From Flavobacterium tistrianum (GTDB lineage Bacteria; Bacteroidota; Bacteroidia; Flavobacteriales; Flavobacteriaceae), in contig NZ_QJRH01000072.1 in assembly GCF_003254545.1 (NCBI RefSeq), forward strand, positions 432,799 to 496,798: a stretch of DNA of 64,000 nt, given 5' to 3'. The notes beneath the pieces are model-generated. The model was given only the letters and a program-made list of their open reading frames with translations, searched no databases and was not told the DNA's origin. Below are positions 17,337 through 24,456 of this stretch, piece after piece. Positions within the stretch are counted from its first letter, which is position 1, and every line of letters starts with the position of its first letter. A program made the translations under genes and the position numbers.

Positions 17337-19088
17337 TTAAGCAATGTCAACTTTAATGCGAAGTTCTTTCAATTGTGCTTCATCAATTGCAGCAGGAGCA
17401 TCGATCATGACATCACGTCCTGAATTGTTTTTAGGGAATGCGATAAAATCTCTAATGGTTTCTTGTCCTCCTAAAATAGCAACAAGTCGGTCAAGACCAA
17501 ATGCTAACCCTCCGTGAGGTGGTGCTCCAAACTGGAAAGCATCCATTAAGAATCCGAATTGTGCTTTTGCTTCTTCTTCGGTAAATCCTAAATATTTGAA
17601 CATCAATTGTTGTGTCGCTTTATCGTGAATACGAATAGATCCACCGCCAATTTCGTTTCCGTTTAAAACCATATCGTATGCATTTGCACGAACTTTTCCT
17701 GGTTCTGTTTCCAATAACGCCATGTCTTCTGGTTTTGGAGAAGTAAATGGATGGTGCATTGCATGATAACGTCCGCTTTCTTCATCAAGTTCCAATAATG
17801 GGAAATCAACAACCCATAATGGAGCAAATTCTTCAGGATTGCGTAATCCTAAACGAGTTGCTAATTCCATACGTAACGCAGAAAGTTGTGCGCGTGTTTT
17901 ATTTGCAGGCCCAGAAAGTACAAAAATCATATCTCCAGGATTTGCTTCTGTTGCTTTTGCCCAATTTGCCAAATCATCATTGTCATAGAATTTGTCTACA
18001 GATGATTTGTATGTTCCATCTTCATTGCATTTTACATAAACCATTCCCGACGCACCAACTTGAGGACGTTTTACCCAGTCAATTAACCCGTCGATTTCTT
18101 TACGAGTGTAATTTCCAGCTCCAGGAACTGCAATTCCGACAACTAATTCAGCTGCATTGAATACAGGGAATTCTTTGTGTTGTGCAAATTCGTTCAATTC
18201 TCCAAACTTCATTCCGAAACGGATGTCCGGTTTGTCGTTTCCGTATGTTTTCATAGCATAGTCGTAAGTGATTCTTGGGAATTTATCTACTTCGATGCCT
18301 TTAATTTCTTTTAGTAAATGTCTTGTCAATCCTTCAAAAATATTCAAGATATCTTCTTGTTCAACAAATGCCATTTCGCAGTCAATTTGAGTAAACTCTG
18401 GCTGACGGTCTGCACGTAAATCTTCGTCACGGAAACATTTCACGATTTGGAAATATTTATCCATTCCACCCACCATCAATAATTGTTTGAAAGTTTGTGG
18501 AGATTGTGGCAATGCATAAAACTGCCCTTCGTTCATACGGCTTGGTACAACGAAATCTCTTGCTCCTTCTGGAGTAGATTTAATTAAATAAGGCGTTTCA
18601 ACTTCGCAGAAATCTAAATCAGAAAGATATTTACGAACTTCCATCGCTACTTTATGACGGAACAACAAACTGTTTTTTACAGGATTTCTTCTGATATCCA
18701 AATAACGATATTTCATTCTGATGTCTTCTCCGCCGTCAGTTTCATCTTCAATTGTAAATGGAGGAGTTAAAGCAGTGTTTAAGATCGTTAATTCAGAAAC
18801 TAAAATTTCGATTTCACCCGTTGGAATATTTTTGTTTTTAGCTTCACGCTCAATAACAGTTCCTTTTACCTGAATTACAAATTCTCTTCCTAGAGTTTTT
18901 GCCAATTCAAAAACGGTCTTATCAGTACGACTTTCGTCGAAAATAAGTTGTGTAATTCCATAACGGTCGCGTAAATCGACCCAATTCATAAATCCTTTAT
19001 CACGTGATTTTTGAACCCAGCCCGCAAGTGTAACTTCGGTATTAATATTTGAAGCGTTTAATTCGCCACAATTATGACTTCTATACAT
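17337..19088 (-). CDS. aspS: Aspartate--tRNA ligase
   Basis: Charges tRNA-Asp in the cytoplasm. About 583 residues, the bacterial-type length with the GAD insertion domain. It has an N-terminal OB anticodon-binding domain (VTLAGWVQKSRDKGFMNWVD), class II motif 2 (FRDEDLRADRQPEFTQID, about 205-222) and motif 3 (GGLAFGLDRLVAILGG, about 545-560). The frame extends 11 codons upstream to 19121, but the ATG at 19088 (MYRSHNCGELN) matches the family N-terminus and follows a -7 element at 19107. A single-gene unit. Confidence 0.96.
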   Translation of the reverse strand: MYRSHNCGELNASNINTEVTLAGWVQKSRDKGFMNWVDLRDRYGITQLIFDESRTDKTVFELAKTLGREFVIQVKGTVIEREAKNKNIPTGEIEILVSELTILNTALTPPFTIEDETDGGEDIRMKYRYLDIRRNPVKNSLLFRHKVAMEVRKYLSDLDFCEVETPYLIKSTPEGARDFVVPSRMNEGQFYALPQSPQTFKQLLMVGGMDKYFQIVKCFRDEDLRADRQPEFTQIDCEMAFVEQEDILNIFEGLTRHLLKEIKGIEVDKFPRITYDYAMKTYGNDKPDIRFGMKFGELNEFAQHKEFPVFNAAELVVGIAVPGAGNYTRKEIDGLIDWVKRPQVGASGMVYVKCNEDGTYKSSVDKFYDNDDLANWAKATEANPGDMIFVLSGPANKTRAQLSALRMELATRLGLRNPEEFAPLWVVDFPLLELDEESGRYHAMHHPFTSPKPEDMALLETEPGKVRANAYDMVLNGNEIGGGSIRIHDKATQQLMFKYLGFTEEEAKAQFGFLMDAFQFGAPPHGGLAFGLDRLVAILGGQETIRDFIAFPKNNSGRDVMIDAPAAIDEAQLKELRIKVDIA

Positions 19089-19106
19089 AATCAAAATTTT
19101 AGACTG

Positions 19107-19114
19107 CAAAAGTA
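19107..19114 (-). promoter_or_regulatory. -7 element of the aspS promoter
   Basis: The minus strand reads TACTTTTG, an exact TAnnTTTG match 18 bases before the aspS ATG. No well-spaced -33 TTG is visible, so this rests on the -7 alone. Confidence 0.4.
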
Positions 19115-19210
19115 AATACAAAATTCAAGATAATATAGTAAAGTGGGAAGTTGATTCAGAATAATTTCAAATAAATTGTTAATTGTGAAAATCCGAAGCT
19201 TTTATTTCTT

Positions 19211-19218
19211 TAGTTTTG
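19211..19218 (+). promoter_or_regulatory. -7 element of the TlpA-like gene promoter
   Basis: TAGTTTTG fits TAnnTTTG and lies 28 bases before the ATG. A TTG at 19183-19185 is 25 bases upstream, longer than usual. Confidence 0.4.
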
Positions 19219-19246
19219 ATTCATCTAAAAACTAATCATAATACCT

Positions 19247-20239
19247 ATGAAAAAACTTTTTGTTGCAAGTTTAGTGCTTTTTAATGCTTTGAATATTGTT
19301 GCTCAAAGCAAAAATTCAATAAAGTTCACAGCTAAAATCGCCAATAGAAATAGCGACACTTTGGTTATTAAAGGAAGAGATAATTTCAGGCAAGTAATTC
19401 CAATTGGTAAAAAGGAGGTTTTTTCTGCAACTTTTGATGCTCCTCAGGGATTTTATGTGTTTTCTGATGGAACAGAATCTTCTAATTTATATTTAAAGCC
19501 AAATTCTGAAGTCAATTTGACTATGAATGCAAAAGAATTTGATGAAACTATAGTGTATAAAGGTAAAGGTGTGGATGAAAGTAATTTTTTGGCGCAACAA
19601 TCTTTAAGAAATGAAAAACTTGAAGAAGCTTTTTCTAAAGAACCGGAGGAGTTTGCTAAAATATTAGAGGCTAAAGAAAAAGCAGATAATGAAAGTTTGA
19701 ATAAAGGAACTTTTGATCCGCAATTTGTAACTGCAATGCAAAGTAGTTTTAAAAATTTTCATGAATTTTCGCTTAGAAATTATGAAAGTGCATATAAGGC
19801 AAATAAAATGGTTGGAAAAGCATCTCCCGGTTTTGACTACGAAAACTTTAAAGGAGGAAAAACAAAACTTTCTGATTTAAAAGGAAAATATGTTTATATC
19901 GATCTTTGGGCTACTTGGTGCGCGCCTTGTAGGGCTGAGATTCCTTATCTGCAAAAGATCGAAGAGAAATATCACGGAAAAAATATTGAATTTGTAAGTA
20001 TTTCTATTGATAGGGCAAAAGATAATGAAAAATGGAAAAAGTTTGTAACTGATAAAAAATTGGGAGGCGTTCAATTATTTGCTGATAAAGATTGGGAATC
20101 TGAGTTTGTTGTGAATTACGGTGTAACTGGAATTCCTCGATTTATTTTAATAGACCCACAAGGTAATATTTTAAAATCTGATGCATCAAGACCATCTGAT
20201 CCTGAATTGGATAAGCAGCTTAGTGCATTATTGAACTAA
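19247..20239 (+). CDS. Exported TlpA-like thioredoxin-fold protein
   Basis: A 330-residue periplasmic thiol-disulfide oxidoreductase. Residues 1-19 form a signal peptide (ending IVAQ). An N-terminal beta-rich domain of about 100 residues (KFTAKIANRNSDTLVIKGRD) resembles the DUF4369-type domain often found before TlpA domains in Bacteroidetes. The C-terminal domain (about 188-330) is TlpA/AhpC-like with WATWCAPCRAEIPYL holding the CxxC redox pair (about 222-236) and the cis-proline loop GVTGIPRFILID. The substrate is unknown. A strong terminator follows. Confidence 0.9.
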   Translation: MKKLFVASLVLFNALNIVAQSKNSIKFTAKIANRNSDTLVIKGRDNFRQVIPIGKKEVFSATFDAPQGFYVFSDGTESSNLYLKPNSEVNLTMNAKEFDETIVYKGKGVDESNFLAQQSLRNEKLEEAFSKEPEEFAKILEAKEKADNESLNKGTFDPQFVTAMQSSFKNFHEFSLRNYESAYKANKMVGKASPGFDYENFKGGKTKLSDLKGKYVYIDLWATWCAPCRAEIPYLQKIEEKYHGKNIEFVSISIDRAKDNEKWKKFVTDKKLGGVQLFADKDWESEFVVNYGVTGIPRFILIDPQGNILKSDASRPSDPELDKQLSALLN

Positions 20240-20298
20240 TTTTTTTACGAAATTTATAACGTTATCGTAAAACGAAAATATTTCTAAAATACCAGTAA

Positions 20299-20327
20299 AA
20301 CCAGTGCTTAAGCGCTGGTTTTTTCTT
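20299..20327 (+). terminator. Terminator of the TlpA-like gene
   Basis: AACCAGTGCTT (20299-20309) pairs with AAGCGCTGGTT (20310-20320), with one G-U wobble, followed by TTTTC and more T. It lies 60 bases after the stop codon. Confidence 0.8.
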
Positions 20328-20409
20328 TTTCGGGAAATTTCCAATGTTAAGTTTTTATTCAATGTTACCAAATTGTTAAGCAAAAGTTTTTTTAATGTAA
20401 ACAATTGAC

Positions 20410-20417
20410 TATATTTG
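20410..20417 (+). promoter_or_regulatory. -7 element of the MORN-protein gene promoter
   Basis: TATATTTG is an exact TAnnTTTG match 33 bases before the ATG. A clear -33 TTG is not seen; a T-run lies at about the right distance. Confidence 0.45.
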
Positions 20418-20450
20418 ATAAAGATTTCTTAACATTAAATACCTAAAGAT

Positions 20451-20798
20451 ATGAAAAAGAGTGTAATTTTAGCTGCAATATTGTTCTCTGGAATTGTAGT
20501 TGCACAAGAAGGAAAGCCTGAATTAGAAGCTGCTGGGAACAAGGTAAAAGCAACGTATTACTATGAAAATGGTAAAGTGCAGCAAGAAGGCTTTTTTAAA
20601 GACGGTAAATTAGACGGTGTTTGGGTATCTTATGACGAAAAAGGAAATAAAAAAACCGTTGGAGAATACACAGACGGAGTTAAAACAGGAAAATGGATTT
20701 ACTTTAATGAAAACAGTTTAAGCGAAGTTGCTTATTTAGACAACAAAGTAAGCTCAGTTAAAAGTTTACAGAAAAATGCTTTAGCAAACAGAAATTAA
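20451..20798 (+). CDS. Small exported MORN-repeat protein
   Basis: A 115-residue protein with an N-terminal signal peptide (MKKSVILAAILFSGIVVAQ) and three MORN-like units (YYENGKVQQEGFFKDGKLDG, WVSYDEKGNKKTVGEYTDG, KTGKWIYFNENS). MORN strips of this kind are common in small flavobacterial envelope proteins, sometimes annotated as YwqK-like; the function is not known. It has its own promoter and shares a two-way terminator with the convergent PepSY gene. Confidence 0.82.
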   Translation: MKKSVILAAILFSGIVVAQEGKPELEAAGNKVKATYYYENGKVQQEGFFKDGKLDGVWVSYDEKGNKKTVGEYTDGVKTGKWIYFNENSLSEVAYLDNKVSSVKSLQKNALANRN

Positions 20799-20826
20799 AT
20801 TTAATTTCTGAAAACCAATTATAAAA

Positions 20827-20854
20827 AAACCGTCCCAATATTTCGGGACGGTTT
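20827..20854. terminator. Bidirectional terminator between the MORN and PepSY genes
   Basis: AAACCGTCCC (20827-20836) pairs perfectly with GGGACGGTTT (20845-20854) with an 8-nt loop. A-rich and T-rich flanks give a U-tract on both strands, so it can serve both convergent genes. Confidence 0.88.
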
Positions 20855-20856
20855 TT

Positions 20857-21969
20857 TTATGCTTTTACTTTTTTAGATTTTCTGTTTCTTCCAAACCAAA
20901 TTATAAATCCGCTTACAGGTAGTGCAGCGGCAATTAAACTCACAATAAAAGCTATAATTTTTCCAGGAAGGTCTAAAACTTGTCCTGTATGGATTCCGTA
21001 ATTCATTTCGACAACTTTTAGTCCGAGGCTTTTTTTATCAAAAGTTTGGCTTTGGATTAATTTTCCGCTTGACGGATGAAAATAATAGTTACTCTGCTGA
21101 TCATAACGTAATGTATATGGGTAAGCTCCTGTACTGACAATATCGCCTTTTTTCTGCGGAATCATTATAAAAAACATTTCTGCTTTTGGTTGCAATTTCT
21201 GAGTTTGAATAAATGCTTTGTCAATTGCTGTAACCGAATTTGCTTTGAACGAGGTTGTATCAATTATAGGTGTTTTTGTTTCGGCTGCTTTGTCTCCGCC
21301 AAAATTAAAAGATTTATAAATTCCGTCGCCAACCCATTCGTAGGTAAAAGTAAGTCCGGTTATGGCTAAAATTAGAGCTACTATAGAAATGTAAAAACCA
21401 GTAGTATTATGCCAGTCGTAATTGACGCGTCGCCATTTTGCTGACCATTTTATGGTAAAACTTCTTTTAATGTCACTTTTTCGTTTTGGCCACCATTGTA
21501 TTATTCCCGAAATGAGCAATAAAATAAAAATGATAGTCGCTCCGCCAATAATATGCTTTCCGATATAATCGGGTAGAAGTAGATATAGGTGAATGTATTC
21601 TACAATAATGAAAAAATCGGTTTCCGGATTTTCCGATTTCAGATATTTCCCAGTATACGGATTAAAATATAAGTAAAGATTTCCCTTGTCAGAATAAGTG
21701 TAAACAATTGCCGATCTATTTCTTCCATAATAAGCGATCATGGTGGCTTTGTTTTCAGGAGCGGCTTCTTTTGCTTTTTCCTGCAATTGAGATGGTGGCA
21801 GAAAAGGTTTGTTTTGAGGTTCAACCAAACGCCATTCTTTTCGAGTAATGTCTTTTATTTCATCATGAAAACAGAAAATGCAACCTGTAATACAGACTAC
21901 AAAAACAATAAGGCCAGAAATTAGTCCGAGCCATTTATGTATAAAACGTATTTTGGTTTTGAATCCCAT
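20857..21969 (-). CDS. PepSY-associated transmembrane protein (iron/siderophore-associated)
   Basis: A 370-residue inner-membrane protein with four main helices (about 12-33, 140-160, 188-208, 340-360), the PepSY-TM arrangement. The first helix is preceded by the conserved IRFIHKWLGLISG, with a histidine that may ligate haem. Later histidines occur in YIHLYLLLPDYIGKHIIGG, YDWHNTTGFY and MNYGIHTGQV. Relatives near siderophore receptors are thought to be ferric-siderophore reductases, but this is inferred. It is the last gene of the minus-strand iron module, separated from the next PepSY gene by a repeat. Confidence 0.82.
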   Translation of the reverse strand: MGFKTKIRFIHKWLGLISGLIVFVVCITGCIFCFHDEIKDITRKEWRLVEPQNKPFLPPSQLQEKAKEAAPENKATMIAYYGRNRSAIVYTYSDKGNLYLYFNPYTGKYLKSENPETDFFIIVEYIHLYLLLPDYIGKHIIGGATIIFILLLISGIIQWWPKRKSDIKRSFTIKWSAKWRRVNYDWHNTTGFYISIVALILAITGLTFTYEWVGDGIYKSFNFGGDKAAETKTPIIDTTSFKANSVTAIDKAFIQTQKLQPKAEMFFIMIPQKKGDIVSTGAYPYTLRYDQQSNYYFHPSSGKLIQSQTFDKKSLGLKVVEMNYGIHTGQVLDLPGKIIAFIVSLIAAALPVSGFIIWFGRNRKSKKVKA

Positions 21970-22072
21970 TTTTTGATTAAAAGCGTAAAAGTATGCTCAA
22001 AATTTATATAGGACAAGTTATTATAGATAATTTATATGTGAGCGCAATAAACACTAAGAAATGATAAAAATA

Positions 22073-22146
22073 AAAATCTCGCAAAGACGCGAAGGCGCAA
22101 AGAAATATAAAAAAAACTTAGCGACTTTGCGTCTTTGCGAGATTTT
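22073..22146. repeat. 74-bp inverted repeat with 18-bp perfect arms
   Basis: AAAATCTCGCAAAGACGC (22073-22090) and GCGTCTTTGCGAGATTTT (22129-22146) are perfect inverted arms. The inner flanks (GCGCAAAG and CTTAGCG) pair partly as well. It lies between the two PepSY genes, and neither side codes for protein. It has the look of a dispersed flavobacterial intergenic repeat and could also fold in the transcript as a processing or stop signal. Confidence 0.85.
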
Positions 22147-22183
22147 AAAAAAAAGTAACTGAGAGAAAAGGAGCAGGGCAATT

Positions 22184-23734
22184 TTAAGCAACTGCTTTTT
22201 TAGGTTTTAAATGATAAGCCGTGTATAATGAAATTGCTGCTAAGAAAATCCAGAAAACATCAATAAAGAATATCTGAAATTTGTTTTCTAGGAAAGAAGT
22301 CCAGAACCAATTTCCAGAAACGATTCCGTTTGTAACGGGAATCAAGAATCCTAAAATGCTTCCTGAAATGAGACAGAATTTGTTGGTGAATGCATCATCC
22401 TTTTTAATGATAAAGAAGATTGTCAGTAGTAACCAGCCTCCAAAATAAAGTGCATATAAATTGGACTGACTTAAAGGGTAGAAAATTTTACTTCCAATAA
22501 AAGCCAACGCTGTAATTGGATACATGCTTAAACAAATTGCCAAATAAATACGAACAACAGCAGCGTTGAAACGTCTCTTCTTTTCTGGCATATTGTTTTT
22601 TTGTCGAGCAACAAGCCAAATCATAACGCCAGAGATAATGACAAAACAAGTTATAATTCCTAGAAGAAAACTAACGATTTTTAATGCATATCCGCCATAA
22701 TCGCCAAAATGTATTCTGTATAAAACATTTTTTACAACATCTAAATAGCTCGTTTGTGCAATAGGGTCTTTTTTGCCAATTTCTTTTTCGTCAGCAATTC
22801 TGTATACTACTTTTCCAATTCCTGTAAATTTTTTATGGCTTAAAAGTTCGCCCTCAACTAGAACGTGCATATTGGCATCTCCATAATTTTGGATAAAAAC
22901 ACGGGTAATTTCAAAATCGGCCCAGTTCTTTTTGGTTTTTTCAACCAGTTCATTAATATTAAATGGATGTGCTAGTTTTTTGTTTTCAAACTTATAATCT
23001 GGATCAGTATATTCTAGTTCCTTATATAATTTATCCTGATCTCCTTTGTACAAAGCCATTACAGCTGGAGCTACAATTAAAAGTTTAATCATAAAAAATG
23101 CTCCTGTAACCGCATATACAAATTGAAACGGTAAGCCGATCATTCCTAAAGCGGTATGTGCATCTGTCCAAAGTGTTTTTAATTTTTCTTTCGGACGGAA
23201 CATATAAAAGTTAGAAACGATTTTATTCCAGTGCAGAAGAACTCCTGTTATAATTGCGAATAAAAAAAACAAAGCTGTAAATCCAGCTAAATAATATCCT
23301 GCAGGATATGGAATTTGTGCTAGAAAGTGCAGACGGTATAAAAGCTCACCTAACGAATAAGATTCTTGATAAGTATAAGTTTTGTAATTTTTATTGTCAA
23401 GATAAAAGAACTCTCCTGCTTGTTGTTTTTTTGAAGCCAAGGTGTCTTTGGTTCCTTCCATATAAACAGCAACTCGATTTTCTACTGAAGGTTTAGAAAT
23501 AGTAATATTTCTTCCGTGCAAAACATATTTTTTGTCAAGATGCTGCAGTGCATTATTGTAGTCTAATTGAATTTCTTTTGTGATTGCTGTAGATTCACTT
23601 CTTTCCCAATTGATGATTTCATCTCTAAAAAAAGAAAAAGATCCAGCGAAGAAAATTACAAAAAGAACTACACTGATCACGATTCCGCTGACAGTATGTG
23701 TGTGAAAATAGATATTGTAATGACGGTTATTCAT
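22184..23734 (-). CDS. PepSY-associated transmembrane protein, larger paralogue
   Basis: A 516-residue inner-membrane protein with N-terminal PepSY-TM features (YFHTHTVSGIVISVVLFVIF, about 9-28; TDAHTALGMIGLPFQ near 190) and extra C-terminal helices (about 395-510), about seven to eight helices in all. The histidine positions fit haem-binding, with a putative role in reducing or releasing iron from siderophore. It is 5 bp from the small membrane gene upstream, so the two are co-transcribed. Confidence 0.82.
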   Translation of the reverse strand: MNNRHYNIYFHTHTVSGIVISVVLFVIFFAGSFSFFRDEIINWERSESTAITKEIQLDYNNALQHLDKKYVLHGRNITISKPSVENRVAVYMEGTKDTLASKKQQAGEFFYLDNKNYKTYTYQESYSLGELLYRLHFLAQIPYPAGYYLAGFTALFFLFAIITGVLLHWNKIVSNFYMFRPKEKLKTLWTDAHTALGMIGLPFQFVYAVTGAFFMIKLLIVAPAVMALYKGDQDKLYKELEYTDPDYKFENKKLAHPFNINELVEKTKKNWADFEITRVFIQNYGDANMHVLVEGELLSHKKFTGIGKVVYRIADEKEIGKKDPIAQTSYLDVVKNVLYRIHFGDYGGYALKIVSFLLGIITCFVIISGVMIWLVARQKNNMPEKKRRFNAAVVRIYLAICLSMYPITALAFIGSKIFYPLSQSNLYALYFGGWLLLTIFFIIKKDDAFTNKFCLISGSILGFLIPVTNGIVSGNWFWTSFLENKFQIFFIDVFWIFLAAISLYTAYHLKPKKAVA

Positions 23735-23739
23735 AAATA

Positions 23740-24039
23740 TTATTGTGCCGTATTATAGGTTTGACCTAGGTAAATGAAAAGACAAAAAAGTAGAGACAGC
23801 AGAATGTAAACTCCCCAGATTTTCCAGCCGCTTTTGGCTAAGAAAGCAATAATCATTAATGCCACCCAAAGAATAAAACCGCTGAAAGCCATTGTGATTA
23901 ACACATCTTTTCGGCTAAACCAAGCCGCTAAAGCCAAATGAAAAGTAACAGAAACAAAGTATCCGCCTAAAATTGCAGCAGTGATTTTGGAAAAACGAGG
24001 CCAAAAAGAAGGATTTAGATATTTTGGATTTGCTGGCAT
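23740..24039 (-). CDS. Small inner-membrane protein of the siderophore module (DUF3649-like)
   Basis: A 99-residue protein with three predicted helices (about 17-38, 45-66, 70-92). The N-terminal KITAAILGGYFVSVTFHLAL and overall size resemble DUF3649 proteins that accompany PepSY proteins and TonB siderophore receptors in other bacteria. The assignment is from memory of the family. It sits between a DUF3325-like gene (21 bp) and a PepSY gene (5 bp). Function unknown. Confidence 0.62.
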   Translation of the reverse strand: MPANPKYLNPSFWPRFSKITAAILGGYFVSVTFHLALAAWFSRKDVLITMAFSGFILWVALMIIAFLAKSGWKIWGVYILLSLLFCLFIYLGQTYNTAQ

Positions 24040-24060
24040 ATTGTAATTTAAAGTGGATTT

Positions 24061-24399
24061 TTAATTGTAATAAAGTTCAGTTGCGGCAACAAAAATGAGT
24101 AAGGCTAGAAGCAATTTGCTGTTTATCTTTTTTAAAGGAGTAAGGATAATGATTAGACTTCCAACAGTCATTAGCTGTATGAAAAACATCAAAGTGCCAC
24201 AGCCTAACGATTGTGTAAAAAGCCACATTGCATAAGCAGAAAGCAATAGCGTTAAACCTACGATTTTTGTTTGTTTTGGATTTCTCTGCATCCATTTTTC
24301 AAAACCCAAATCATACGATAACACTGCTCTCTTTGAAGTGTAGTACAGTGTATAAAAAGCTAAGAAAACGATAAGACTGGCAATTGTAATCATAATCAA
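24061..24399 (-). CDS. Small inner-membrane protein of the siderophore module (DUF3325-like)
   Basis: A 112-residue protein with about four hydrophobic segments and the N-terminal pattern FLAFYTLYYTSKRAVL, which resembles DUF3325. Such proteins are usually found next to DUF3649 and PepSY proteins in siderophore loci. It begins just after the terminator that follows the TonB receptor gene, so it is probably expressed by read-through or from a weak promoter. Function unknown. Confidence 0.62.
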   Translation of the reverse strand: MIMITIASLIVFLAFYTLYYTSKRAVLSYDLGFEKWMQRNPKQTKIVGLTLLLSAYAMWLFTQSLGCGTLMFFIQLMTVGSLIIILTPLKKINSKLLLALLIFVAATELYYN

Positions 24400-24412
24400 T
24401 TAGAATTTAAAA

Positions 24413-24440
24413 AACACCTTTCCCATGAAAGAAAGGTGTT
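24413..24440 (-). terminator. Terminator or attenuator after the TonB receptor gene
   Basis: AACACCTTTC (24413-24422) pairs perfectly with GAAAGGTGTT (24431-24440) over an 8-nt loop, with a short U-run on the minus strand. It sits between the receptor and the four downstream genes, so it may set receptor-to-reductase ratio by partial read-through. Confidence 0.78.
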
Positions 24441-24456
24441 CTTTGTTTAACTTTTA

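Noticed and set aside
23567..23758. Plus-strand frame over the N-terminal part of the large PepSY gene
   Set aside because: It is antisense to an intact membrane protein gene, with no promoter or family features.
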